Shown: positions 35,430 through 43,766, counted from the stretch's first letter. The stretch: DNA of 64,000 nucleotides from Albimonas donghaensis (GCF_900106695.1 NZ_FNMZ01000009.1:1-64000); one strand, 5' to 3'. Made by a program: numbers and translations. The notes: a model not told the origin generated them from the letters alone.

Positions 35430-36347
35430 TCAGCCCGTCGCCGCCACGACCCGCCCGAGCCCCTCGACCAGATGATCGAACACCCGTCGCACCCTGGCCG
35501 AGGCCCGCAGCTCCGCGTGCGCGGCGATCCACAGCTCCAGCGGCGGGATCGGCGCCTGAGGCAGCACCCGGCGCACCCGAGCGTCGCGCGCGGCCACCGC
35601 CACCTGCCCGCCTCCGATCCCCGCCCCGGCCGCCACCGCCTCCCAATAGGCGACCTGGTCGTCGGACCGCAGCCGGAACGCCTCGCGCGGCTGGGGCAGG
35701 CCCGCGGCGGCGAACCCCCGCCGCACCAGGTCGGAGCGGTCATAGCCCAGCAGGCGATGGCGCGAGAGGTCCTCGGGCGTCTCCGGCGTGCCGTGACGGT
35801 CGAGATAGGCGGGCGCGGCGTAGAGCCCGATGGCCAGCATCCCGACCTTGCGGGCCACCAGATCCGCCTGCGTGGGGCGATACATGCGCAGGGCGATGTC
35901 GGCCTCGCGCCGCAGCAGGTTGGAGGTCTGGTCGGAGGCCACCAGCTCGATCTCCAGCCCCGGTTCGGCGTCGAGCAGGTCCGCGATCAGCGGCGGCAGG
36001 AGATAGGTGGTCACGATGCGCGAGGCGGTGATGCGCACCACCCCCGTCACCCCCCGCCCCCGGCCCCGCCGCGCGGCGGAGAGGGAGAGGCGGGCGGCGG
36101 CGTCCTCCATCGCCTCGGCGCGGGCCATCGCCTCGCGGCCCGCGTCGGTCAGGCGGATGCCGGCGGCGCCCCGCTCCATCAGCACGGCGCCCAGCCGCGC
36201 CTCCAGCCCGGCGATGCGGCGGGTGAGCGTGGGCTGGCTGGCCCCTCCTTCGCGCGCGGCGGCGGAGAAGGAGCCCGCCCGCGCCACCGCCAGCAGGGCC
36301 TGGAGGTCGGACCAGTCGAGGCCGTCGGGGCCGTCGGGGCCATTCAT
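35430..36347 (-). CDS. LysR-family transcriptional regulator
   Basis: A 305-residue LTTR: helix-turn-helix at the N-terminus (LLAVARAGSFSAAAREGGASQPTLTRRIAGLEARLG) is split here only for description as SFSAAAREGGASQPTLT; the co-inducer domain follows (IALRMYRPTQADLVARKVG). It diverges from an NAD(P)-binding oxidoreductase, its likely target. An inverted repeat ATTC-N12-GAAT (36377-36396) lies in the shared intergenic region. Confidence 0.9.
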   Translation of the reverse strand: MNGPDGPDGLDWSDLQALLAVARAGSFSAAAREGGASQPTLTRRIAGLEARLGAVLMERGAAGIRLTDAGREAMARAEAMEDAAARLSLSAARRGRGRGVTGVVRITASRIVTTYLLPPLIADLLDAEPGLEIELVASDQTSNLLRREADIALRMYRPTQADLVARKVGMLAIGLYAAPAYLDRHGTPETPEDLSRHRLLGYDRSDLVRRGFAAAGLPQPREAFRLRSDDQVAYWEAVAAGAGIGGGQVAVAARDARVRRVLPQAPIPPLELWIAAHAELRASARVRRVFDHLVEGLGRVVAATG

Positions 36348-36376
36348 TCGCGCATATCTTCCATCCGATTCCGGGC

Positions 36377-36396
36377 ATTCCGCCACGCAGAAGAAT
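36377..36396. promoter_or_regulatory. possible LysR-type site
   Basis: ATTC-N12-GAAT in the 118-bp divergent region between the LysR gene and the oxidoreductase. Contains a T-N11-A pair as in LysR boxes. Confidence 0.3.
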
Positions 36397-36465
36397 AGCC
36401 GATAGGAAGAGGGCGCGCAGCATCCCAACCGGGCGATCCCGCCCGACAGCCCCAGGAGACCTGCC

Positions 36466-37452
36466 ATGACCGACACCGCCCTGATCCTCGGCGCCAACGG
36501 GCGCTTCGGCCGCCATGCCGCCGCGGCCTTCGTCGCCGCCGGCTGGAACGTGCGCGCGCTGACCCGGCGCGGCGACGCGGATATTCCCGGCGCGGCCCCC
36601 GTCGCCGGGGATGCGCGCGACCCCGCCCAGCTGATCGCGGCGGCGCAGGGGGCGGCCGTGATCGTCAACGGCCTCAACGCGCCCTATCCCGACTGGGCGC
36701 GGGAGCTGCCGCCCCAGACCGCCGCGGTGATCGCCGCCGCCCGCGCCACCGGGGCGACGCATGTGTTTCCCGCCAATCTCTATCCCTACGGCGCCGGCAT
36801 GCCCGAACGGCTGACCGAGGCGACGCGCTTCCGCCCCACCACCGCCAAGGGCCGCCTGCGGATGGCGCAGGAGGCCGCCTTCCGCGATGCGGCCGAGCTG
36901 CACGGGGTCCGCACTCTCCTGCTGCGGGCGGGGGATTTTCTGGACACCGGGCCGGGGGCGAACTGGTTCGAGGCGCAGGTCTCGGCCCCCGTCGCGGCGG
37001 GCCGGGTCCGCTATCCCGGCCCGCTGGACCGGCCCCATGCCTGGGCCTTCCTGCCGGACATGGCGCGGGCCTGCACGGACCTCGCGGCGCGGCGGGAGAC
37101 GCTGCCGGACTGGGCTCCGCTGGGGTTTCCGGGCCTGACCCTGACCGGCGCCGAGCTGATCGCCGCCATGTCCCGCGCAGCAGAGCGGGACCTGCGGCCG
37201 ACCGGGTTCCCGTGGCTGGGCCTGCGGCTCGCGGCCCCGTTCTGGAAGCTGGGGCGGGAGGTGCTGGAGATGCGCTATATGTGGGAGATCCCGCATCGCA
37301 TCGACGGCGCGGCCTTCGACGCCGCCCTGCCCGGCTTCCGGATGACCCCGGCGAATGAGGCGATCGCCGCGGCGCTGGCCTTCCGGCTGGAGCGCAAGTC
37401 GCCCGGTTCCGCCCCGATCCCCGGCGTGCGGCGGCGGGGGCGCGCGGCCTGA
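36466..37452 (+). CDS. NAD(P)-binding epimerase/reductase-like protein
   Basis: Extended Rossmann protein of 328 residues. The nucleotide loop ILGANGRFGRHAA is at residue 7 and a second strand ends VRALTRRG, suggesting NADP preference. Catalytic YxxxK is not evident, so it may be an atypical SDR/NmrA-like protein. SPAN: PANLYPYGAGMPERLTE and TPANEAIAAAL are conserved-looking. The diverging LysR gene probably regulates it. Substrate unknown. Confidence 0.8.
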   Translation: MTDTALILGANGRFGRHAAAAFVAAGWNVRALTRRGDADIPGAAPVAGDARDPAQLIAAAQGAAVIVNGLNAPYPDWARELPPQTAAVIAAARATGATHVFPANLYPYGAGMPERLTEATRFRPTTAKGRLRMAQEAAFRDAAELHGVRTLLLRAGDFLDTGPGANWFEAQVSAPVAAGRVRYPGPLDRPHAWAFLPDMARACTDLAARRETLPDWAPLGFPGLTLTGAELIAAMSRAAERDLRPTGFPWLGLRLAAPFWKLGREVLEMRYMWEIPHRIDGAAFDAALPGFRMTPANEAIAAALAFRLERKSPGSAPIPGVRRRGRAA

Positions 37453-37486
37453 CGGGCGGCCTGAGGCCCGCCGGCGGGCGCGCCGT

Positions 37487-38263
37487 TCAGACGGTCAGCG
37501 CCCGCCGCAGCAGGTTGGCCCCGGCGATCACCAGCACGATCAGCGTCGCCTTGCGGAACCGCGCCTGGTCCAGCCGGTCCTGCACCATCAGCCCCAGCGC
37601 CATCCCCGCCATCGCCGGCAGCACCATCAGCGCCGACAGCTGCCCGCCCTCGCCCAGCAGCAGGCCCGAGCGCAGATGCGCCGCCACCAGGATCATCGAG
37701 CCGAGCAGGAAGCTGACCCCCTGGGCGCGCACCATCTCGACCTTGGGCAGTTCCAAGGCCATGAAATACATCAGGATCGGCGGCCCCCAGACCCCGGACA
37801 ACCCGCCGAAGAACCCCGCCACCATGGCCACGCAGGCCTCGACGATCTTCAGCCGGCGGGGGGAGGGGCGCGGCATGCGCAGGCCCAGAAGCTGGATCAG
37901 CGCGAAGCCGCAGACGCCGATGCCCAGAATGGCGAAGAGCGCGGCCTCCGACAGCACGGTGACCAGCTGGGCGGTCACGCCGATGGCGCCGAACATGACG
38001 AGGTTGAGCAGCCAGAACCGCCGCAGGCTTTCCCACGCGGCGCCGAGGCCTTGCCGGAAGGTCTGCCAGATATTGGTGATCACCGCCGGCCCGATGATCG
38101 CGGCCACCGCCAGGGGCGCCGGCAGCACCGAGCCGATGGTGGAGATGGCGATCATCGGCAGCGCGAAGCCGACGACCCCCTTGGCGAAACCCGCCGCGAG
38201 CATCCCGCCCAGGGCCAGCGCCAGCGCCAGCGCGCCGTGATCGGAGAGAAGCTCGTTCAACAT
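37487..38263 (-). CDS. TauE/SafE family membrane permease
   Basis: A 258-residue membrane protein with about seven or eight hydrophobic segments and the duplicated family motif seen as GMLAAGFAKGVVGFALPM and AGFFGGLSGVWGPPILMYFM. The family exports sulfite, sulfoacetate or other organosulfur anions; substrate here unknown. It stands alone, convergent with the oxidoreductase and divergent from mcd. Confidence 0.88.
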   Translation of the reverse strand: MLNELLSDHGALALALALGGMLAAGFAKGVVGFALPMIAISTIGSVLPAPLAVAAIIGPAVITNIWQTFRQGLGAAWESLRRFWLLNLVMFGAIGVTAQLVTVLSEAALFAILGIGVCGFALIQLLGLRMPRPSPRRLKIVEACVAMVAGFFGGLSGVWGPPILMYFMALELPKVEMVRAQGVSFLLGSMILVAAHLRSGLLLGEGGQLSALMVLPAMAGMALGLMVQDRLDQARFRKATLIVLVIAGANLLRRALTV

Positions 38264-38479
38264 GATGCGATGCGCATAGCAGGCCTGCCCGGGCGCGGAT
38301 AGCGGCTGCGGCGGGGGCAGGAGCGGAGGCGCGGCGGGGGTGCGGCGGGGGCGGGGCGCGCACGATCCCGGCGCGCAACAAAACCACCCAGCCCCACCAC
38401 CAGACGGAACGATATTGCGCCGCACTTGACCCGCGGCGGCGCGGCGCCTAGCGTCCGCGCCCGAACCGTGACAGATTTT

Positions 38480-38495
38480 GCGTTGCAACAAACGC
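38480..38495. promoter_or_regulatory. inverted repeat upstream of mcd
   Basis: GCGTT-GCAACA-AACGC with the inner palindrome GTTGCAAC lies about 90 bp before the mcd start. It could bind a regulator of the ethylmalonyl-CoA pathway; identity unknown. Confidence 0.3.
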
Positions 38496-38581
38496 GCGCC
38501 GCGCCCCCGGCCGACCCCGCGCGCCCGTCGCCACGCAGCCCCCCTACGCAGGCCCCGGCCGCGCCAAACCGAGGATGAGCC

Positions 38582-40270
38582 ATGAACAGCCCCGCCGCGA
38601 TCCCCGCCGCCCCCGCGCTGTTGGATGACCTGACGGCGCTGACCGCCGCCGCCGCGCCGGCCGCCGAATCCGTGCTGATGTCGGCCCGCCGCGCGCTGTC
38701 CGCCATGGTCACCGTGGACGGCAAGGTCTCCGGCGCCCTGCTGGAGCAGAACCAGCGCGCCGCCCACGCGGTCAGCTGGATCGCCACCTACGCCCAGAGC
38801 CTCACCCAGATGCAGGCCTGGTCGGAGCGTCTCTCGGCCGCCGGCAAGCTGGGCGAGATCGAGAAGCTGATCCTGCAGCTCGCCTTCGCGGAATATCTCG
38901 CCCAGCTTCAGGGCGGCGTGATGATGAGCCAGAACGAATTCGCCCGCCCGGCCGATCTCGGCATCGCCGAGGACGTGGCCGAGGCGCTCGGCATCCCCGA
39001 GGTCCAGGCCCTGATCGCGGGCGGAAACACCAACGCCTCGCGCCGCCGGCTGGTGGAGCTGATGGGCGAGCAGAAAGCCTCCTCCACCTTCGGCGACTGC
39101 GCGCTGGACGAGGAATTCGACATGATCCGCGACCAGTTCCGTCGGTTCGCCGACGAGAAGGTCGCCCCCTTCGCCCATGAGTGGCACCTGAAGGATGAGC
39201 TGATCCCGATCGAGATCCTCAACGAGATGGGCGAGCTGGGCGTGTTCGGCCTGACCATCCCCGAGGAATTCGGCGGCTTCGGCATGGGCAAGACGGCGAT
39301 GTGCGTCGTCTCGGAGGAACTGTCGCGCGGCTATATCGGCGTCGGCTCGCTGGGCACCCGCTCGGAGATCGCGGCGGAGCTGATCATCTCCTCCGGCACG
39401 CCGGAGCAGAAGGACCACTGGCTGCCCAAGATCGCCTCGGCCGAGATCCTGCCGACGGCCGTGTTCACCGAGCCCAACACCGGCTCCGACCTCGGCAGCC
39501 TCCGCACCCGCGCGGTGAAGGACGGCGACGTCTACAAGGTGACGGGCAACAAGACCTGGATCACCCACGCCGCCCGCGCCGACGTGATGACCATGCTGGT
39601 GCGCACCGATCCCGAGACCACGAACTATTCCGGCCTGTCGATGTTCCTGGCCGAGAAGCCCCGGATGACCGAGACCGAGGATTTCCCCGCCGAGGGCATG
39701 ACCGGCGGCGAGATCGAGGTGCTCGGCTATCGCGGGATGAAGGAATACGAGCTCGGCTTCGACGGCTTCGAGATCAAGGCCGAGAACCTGCTCGGCGGCG
39801 TCGAGGGCCAGGGCTTCAAGCAGCTCATGCAGACCTTCGAATCGGCCCGCATCCAGACCGCGGCCCGCGCCGTGGGCGTGGCGCAGTGCGCCATGGAGCT
39901 GGGAATGCAATACGCCGAGGACCGCAAGCAGTTCGGCAAGTCGCTGATCGCCTTCCCGCGGGTCTATGACAAGCTGGCGATGATGGCGGTGGAGATCATG
40001 GTGGCGCGTCAGCTCAGCTACCACGCCTCGCGCGAGAAGGACGAAGGCCGGCGCTGCGACCTGGAGGCGGGGATGGCCAAGCTGCTCGGCGCCCGCGTGG
40101 CCTGGGCGGCGGCGGACAACGCCCTGCAGATCCACGGCGGCAACGGCTTCGCGCTGGAATACAAGGTGAGCCGGGTGCTCTGCGACGCGCGCATCCTCAA
40201 CATCTTCGAGGGCGCGGCCGAGATCCAGGCCCAGGTCATCGCCCGTCGCCTGCTCGACGGCGTGAACTGA
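38582..40270 (+). CDS. mcd: (2S)-methylsuccinyl-CoA dehydrogenase
   Basis: FAD enzyme oxidising methylsuccinyl-CoA to mesaconyl-CoA in the ethylmalonyl-CoA pathway for acetyl-CoA assimilation. The 562-residue length and the extra 150-residue N-terminal domain match Rhodobacter Mcd (about 560) and distinguish it from ordinary 380-residue acyl-CoA dehydrogenases. The acyl-CoA dehydrogenase core shows FTEPNTGSDLGSLRTRA, NKTWITHAA, YAEDRKQFGKSL, QIHGGNGFA and FEGAAEIQAQVIARRLL. Start preceded by GAGGATGAG. It links functionally to phaA, whose acetoacetyl-CoA feeds the pathway. Confidence 0.9.
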   Translation: MNSPAAIPAAPALLDDLTALTAAAAPAAESVLMSARRALSAMVTVDGKVSGALLEQNQRAAHAVSWIATYAQSLTQMQAWSERLSAAGKLGEIEKLILQLAFAEYLAQLQGGVMMSQNEFARPADLGIAEDVAEALGIPEVQALIAGGNTNASRRRLVELMGEQKASSTFGDCALDEEFDMIRDQFRRFADEKVAPFAHEWHLKDELIPIEILNEMGELGVFGLTIPEEFGGFGMGKTAMCVVSEELSRGYIGVGSLGTRSEIAAELIISSGTPEQKDHWLPKIASAEILPTAVFTEPNTGSDLGSLRTRAVKDGDVYKVTGNKTWITHAARADVMTMLVRTDPETTNYSGLSMFLAEKPRMTETEDFPAEGMTGGEIEVLGYRGMKEYELGFDGFEIKAENLLGGVEGQGFKQLMQTFESARIQTAARAVGVAQCAMELGMQYAEDRKQFGKSLIAFPRVYDKLAMMAVEIMVARQLSYHASREKDEGRRCDLEAGMAKLLGARVAWAAADNALQIHGGNGFALEYKVSRVLCDARILNIFEGAAEIQAQVIARRLLDGVN

Positions 40271-40341
40271 CCATTTTTATTGCTCAGCAGATTGCTCGAG
40301 TCTAGTCTTCTCCGATTAACTTCGGGGGAGACAACAACGGT

Positions 40342-40947
40342 ATGGAAGACAATCAGATCAGCATTTTTGCTGCCGAGTTCGGAGCCTTCGTCCGGGAGCA
40401 CTCACTAGAACTCGACTTAGGAATAAGATCCCTACAGCTACTCGTCGGCATAGGAATTGTGTCTAGCGCGTGGATTGCCTATCAGACATTTCAAGCTAGC
40501 AGAAACGAGTTTAGAGCCGCAAGAATAGCCGCAAAGAAAGAAAAGACACTTGAGTACTCACTCACCCGAAACCGCCGATACCAAGAGGCAAGGGAGTTTC
40601 TAGAGAAGACATACGAATCCGCATTTAGAGATAATTCACCTCTCAATTATGGCCAAATTCAATCAAACGAGCAAGCCTATTTAAGCGCAAAATACCTCCT
40701 TTCGCATTGGGAGGTTATGGCCATTAGCCTCGAAAATGAAATTATTGACAATGACACAGCATATGAAATGGTTGGCCTTACTTTTTACAAGACAGTAGGA
40801 ATGCTGCGTCATTTTATTGAGGAAATGCAGAGAAACAATGATCGCCGCTACACTACATTGATGAAGCTATACGCAACCTGGGAAGATGACCTAAGAAAAC
40901 AAGGAGCCGTACCTCCGCGCGACCAGATTCGACGCGAACAGTATTAA
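40342..40947 (+). CDS. DUF4760-like single-pass membrane protein
   Basis: A 201-residue protein with one hydrophobic helix near residues 30-52 (LQLLVGIGIVSSAWIAYQTF), a basic stretch (NEFRAARIAAKKEK), then a helical cytosolic domain including YLLSHWEVMAISLENEIIDN, which resembles the DUF4760 family of unknown function. Codon use and about 45% GC differ sharply from neighbours. The ATG follows a GGGGGAG site. It is the first gene of a pair with an ATP-grasp protein, starting 72 bp after the mcd stop. Confidence 0.75.
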   Translation: MEDNQISIFAAEFGAFVREHSLELDLGIRSLQLLVGIGIVSSAWIAYQTFQASRNEFRAARIAAKKEKTLEYSLTRNRRYQEAREFLEKTYESAFRDNSPLNYGQIQSNEQAYLSAKYLLSHWEVMAISLENEIIDNDTAYEMVGLTFYKTVGMLRHFIEEMQRNNDRRYTTLMKLYATWEDDLRKQGAVPPRDQIRREQY

Positions 40948-40968
40948 CTCCAGAAAACGAGCCCCACT

Positions 40969-41904
40969 TTGCCCAATGTGACGCAACTCAAGATCAGCCT
41001 TCTCCAGTCGCGGGACATGGTCCAAGACGCAGATTCGTCGTTTGAGCTAGCACGCAACATGTCGCTACTTGGGGCCGAGATTGAGATAATCGAAATGCAA
41101 AATGGCAGCTTTGCAGCACGCCCATACACTAAAATGTACTCAAGATCTCGATTTAATGAATACTTTACCACTCCGGGCTATCCGCCCAAAGCGTCTGCAT
41201 GCCTAATTAGGCTTGACCCTCCCATAACGTTTGAGACCGCTAATTTAATATCGTCCAATCTCGGCGCAAGTGCATTCATAAATAACCCACTCGCATTAGC
41301 GGCCCTCCAAGACAAGTCAACGCTGAGCTATCTTGATAGACGAGACAGCGACGCGCAGATTTTACGCGACCTAGATGACCTTCAAGCCGCTAGGGCCAAA
41401 TGGGGGGACATAGTTATCCGCAAGCGAATTAGCCATGCTGGAAAATCCGTACAACTTCTTCGCTCTGATGACAATATTGATCAAATAACGTACACACAAC
41501 TTCGATCGCCAGACAAAGCAGAAGCCCTGGTCGCATCTCCATTTTACCCTGAAATCTGTCAAGGCGAAGTTCGCTCAATATTTGTTGGCAATCAGCTGGC
41601 GGGCACATGGCGAAAGGTTCCCCAGCCAGGAGAATGGAGGGTTAACTTTGACTTCTCGCCAACATTGCAATCCTACACACCGCCGAACAACGAGGCCGGC
41701 TTCCTCAGAAGAGTATCACGATTTGTAAGCGAGAAAGGGATACTTTTCTTTGCAATTGACTACGTTCGCACCAGTTCTGGTCCGAAGATAATTGAGATTA
41801 ATGTGTGCAATCCCGGCGGCATCGTCCAAGCAGATGAAACGCTTGGAACGCGCATCTGCAAGACGGCGGCCAAACTATTAATAGAGCGTGTCAGCCACTT
41901 GTAG
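40969..41904 (+). CDS. glutathione-synthetase-like ATP-grasp protein
   Basis: The 311-residue protein follows the plan of GshB: an N-terminal pre-ATP-grasp domain ending in a RLDPPITFETANLISS segment (GshB: RxDPPF), INNPLALAALQDK, a central strand GDIVIRKR, then GEVRSIFVGNQLAG, RKVPQPGEWRVN and the C-terminal FFAIDYV and KIIEINVCNPGG, which hold the metal-binding acid and Asn. The glycine-rich ATP loop is altered (HAGKSV in place of GxGGxG). No ATG fits; TTG at 40969 is taken, GTG at 40978 is an alternative. Function unknown; probably a peptide or amide ligase. Same foreign composition as its partner. Confidence 0.7.
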   Translation: MPNVTQLKISLLQSRDMVQDADSSFELARNMSLLGAEIEIIEMQNGSFAARPYTKMYSRSRFNEYFTTPGYPPKASACLIRLDPPITFETANLISSNLGASAFINNPLALAALQDKSTLSYLDRRDSDAQILRDLDDLQAARAKWGDIVIRKRISHAGKSVQLLRSDDNIDQITYTQLRSPDKAEALVASPFYPEICQGEVRSIFVGNQLAGTWRKVPQPGEWRVNFDFSPTLQSYTPPNNEAGFLRRVSRFVSEKGILFFAIDYVRTSSGPKIIEINVCNPGGIVQADETLGTRICKTAAKLLIERVSHL

Positions 41905-42075
41905 TTGACGCTAATATCTTGAGAATTTACTTCAAACACTATCAGCATCAGCCGGTCGCACCAGGCAGAACAATTAACCCCCTAGCGACTCAATTGAATA
42001 CAATTGAAATTAACCGCGGCGCTTCAGTGCTTGAAAGAGCCTGATTACCGGAGCCAGTTCCGCCACCGGCAGGTG

Positions 42076-42104
42076 ATTGATTTCCGCGGCGCGCCCACCC
42101 ATAT
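42076..42104 (+). promoter_or_regulatory. candidate sigma-32 promoter of hsp20
   Basis: CCCATAT (42098-42104) resembles the heat-shock -10 element; ATTG (42076-42079) lies 18 bp upstream as a partial CTTG. It also roughly marks the return to high GC after the AT-rich patch. Confidence 0.4.
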
Positions 42105-42109
42105 TTCTC

Positions 42110-42170
42110 ATTGCGGGGGTTGCCACCTACGGGGCCCCCAAGGCACGTCGCTTTGATGAGGACCGCCCGA
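42110..42170 (+). promoter_or_regulatory. hsp20 leader, candidate ROSE-type RNA thermometer
   Basis: The leader shows TCGCT (42148-42152), a 6-nt loop, and AGGA (42159-42162), closed by a G-C pair: this is the ROSE core in which UYGCU pairs with the ribosome site leaving one bulged G. A further GGGGG/CCCCC stem lies 5'. ROSE elements govern small heat-shock genes in alphaproteobacteria. Confidence 0.5.
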
Positions 42171-42611
42171 ATGTCGCGAATGACCTTCGCTTCGCATCCG
42201 TTCCTGCTCGGGTTCGAGCAGCTCGACCGTCTGGTGGAACGCACCGCCAAGACGTCGAACGACGGATACCCGCCCTATAATATCGAACAGTCGGGGCCCA
42301 ACGCGTACCGGATCACGCTCGCCGTGGCCGGGTTCCGCGAAGAGGATCTGCAGATCACCGTGGAGGACGCGCAGCTCGTCATCCGGGGTCGGCAGACCGA
42401 CGATGCGGAGGATCGCGTGTTCCTCCATCGCGGCATCGCCGCGCGCCAGTTCCAGAAGAGCTTCGTGCTCGCCGACGGGATGGAGGTCGAGGGCGCCGCG
42501 CTCGAAAACGGCCTGCTCCATGTGGACCTGATCCGCTCCGAGCCCCAGACCGTGGTGCGCACCATCGAAATCAACCGTCCCGAAAGCCTTCGCGACGAGA
42601 CTGACGACTGA
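42171..42611 (+). CDS. small heat-shock protein (Hsp20 family)
   Basis: ATP-independent holdase of 146 residues. The alpha-crystallin domain spans about residues 38-130: YNIEQSGPNAYRITLAVAGF, LVIRGRQ, GLLHVDLIR. The start at 42171 has GAGGA 9 bases upstream inside a possible thermometer; the frame is open further upstream from alternative codons. It forms a two-gene unit with the DUF1150 gene, a common arrangement in Rhodobacterales. Confidence 0.94.
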   Translation: MSRMTFASHPFLLGFEQLDRLVERTAKTSNDGYPPYNIEQSGPNAYRITLAVAGFREEDLQITVEDAQLVIRGRQTDDAEDRVFLHRGIAARQFQKSFVLADGMEVEGAALENGLLHVDLIRSEPQTVVRTIEINRPESLRDETDD

Positions 42612-42632
42612 CCCGAGACCGACAGGAGGAAC

Positions 42633-42884
42633 ATGACCATGACCGATCATTCCCCTCGCGCGCAGGCCGCGCCGCAGCTCGAGATCCCGGGCGACATCGT
42701 CTATGTGCGCGAGCTGACCGCCGAAGAAGCCGCGGAGATGCCGAGCACGGAAGGCGTGCCCACGGACCGCAAGCTGTTCGCCATCCATGACGCCGAAGGC
42801 GCGCGGCTGGCGCTGACCGACGACCGCAAGCTGGCCTTCGTGCTGGCGCGGCAGCACGACAAGGTGCCGGTCTCGGTGCACTGA
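42633..42884 (+). CDS. DUF1150 family protein
   Basis: Small 83-residue protein of the alphaproteobacterial DUF1150 family, with IVYVRELTAEE, LFAIHDAEGARLAL and DDRKLAFVLARQHD. Function unknown; habitually encoded after hsp20 and likely co-induced by heat. GGAGGA ribosome site before the ATG; 21 bp after the hsp20 stop. Confidence 0.9.
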   Translation: MTMTDHSPRAQAAPQLEIPGDIVYVRELTAEEAAEMPSTEGVPTDRKLFAIHDAEGARLALTDDRKLAFVLARQHDKVPVSVH

Positions 42885-42922
42885 GCCCGCGCCCCTCGGG
42901 GCGATGGGATCCCGGAATCGCA

Positions 42923-42959
42923 ACGGGCGGCCCCTGTCGGGCCGCCCGTTTTCGTTCTC
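42923..42959 (+). terminator. terminator of the hsp20 operon
   Basis: An 11-bp stem (42923-42933 with 42939-42949), loop CTGTC, then TTTTCGTTCTCG. Strong intrinsic terminator. Confidence 0.85.
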
Positions 42960-43007
42960 GTCTCCGGTCGGGCGGCGAGGACGCCCCCCGCGCCGCCCCG
43001 CCCCGCC

Positions 43008-43577
43008 TCAGGCGAAGGCGAGCGCCACGCCGGCGACGGCCGTGCCGGCGCCCAGGCCCCGGACCGCGAGCCCGCCGGTCAGCCGCGCCAGGCCGATGCC
43101 CGCGGCATGCAGGGCGGCGGTGGCGACGACGAAGCCCAGGCCGAAGGCCAGCGCGCCGGCCTCGCCCAGCTCGCCCCCATGGGCGGCGCCGTGGAACAGG
43201 CCGAAGACCGCCGCGGCCCCGGCGACCAGCCCGGCCGGCATGCGCGCCGCGCTCGCGGCCAGCAGGCCGATGGCGACGACGGAGGCGAGGATCATCGGCT
43301 CGGCCATCGGAACCGTCAGCCCGGCCAGCGCCAGCCCGTAGCCGGCGACCATCGCCGCGATGAAGGCGGCCGGGGCGGCCCAGACGGCGCGGCCCCCGGT
43401 CTGCCCGGCCCAGAGCCCGACCGCGACCATGGCCAGCACGTGATCCAGCCCGAACAGCGGATGCGTGGCGCCCGCGGCAAGCGAGCCATGCGCGCCCGGC
43501 GCCAGATGCGCGGAGGCCGGCGAGGCCAGCAGCGCGGCGGCCGCCGCGGCCGCGAGGGGCGGAAGAGTGCGGATCAT
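43008..43577 (-). CDS. HupE/UreJ family membrane protein
   Basis: A 189-residue protein with a signal-like first helix ending ASAHLAPG, then HPLFGLDHVLAMVAVGLWAGQ (family signature with metal-binding His/Asp) and HGAAHGGE, in six or so transmembrane segments. The family imports nickel or cobalt for hydrogenase or urease. No such enzyme genes are nearby, so this is an orphan copy. GGAGG ribosome site before the ATG. Confidence 0.9.
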   Translation of the reverse strand: MIRTLPPLAAAAAAALLASPASAHLAPGAHGSLAAGATHPLFGLDHVLAMVAVGLWAGQTGGRAVWAAPAAFIAAMVAGYGLALAGLTVPMAEPMILASVVAIGLLAASAARMPAGLVAGAAAVFGLFHGAAHGGELGEAGALAFGLGFVVATAALHAAGIGLARLTGGLAVRGLGAGTAVAGVALAFA

Positions 43578-43766
43578 GGGGGTCCTCCTTGGGTCAACCC
43601 GGCGCCCCGGTCGGGGTCGCGCCGTGCGCGCGTCGCGCGCCGCCCCCTGCCTGCCACGCGCCAGCGGGCCGCTCAAGGCGCGGCCCGACGCAGGGGATCG
43701 TCCTGACGCAAGGATATCCGGAGGCGAGGAGGGGGGGAGGAGGAGGAACGCGGGGCGCGAACGCCG

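Larger units (their letters stand above)
40271..42065. mobile_element. AT-rich acquired patch with two genes
   Basis: From the base after the mcd stop to about 42065 the composition falls to roughly 45% GC, against about 70% on both sides, and codon choice changes accordingly (many AAA, AAT, TTA, AGA codons). It carries two co-oriented genes, 21 bases apart. No integrase, transposase, tRNA or long flanking repeat is visible. Near the right end CAATTGAA occurs twice, 10 bp apart, and AATTAACC twice. Classed as a foreign island by composition only. Confidence 0.6.

Noticed and set aside
40944-41171. Minus-strand small frame inside the AT-rich patch
   Set aside because: It overlaps the ATP-grasp gene on the opposite strand and has no ribosome site or family; the plus-strand reading has clear ATP-grasp motifs.
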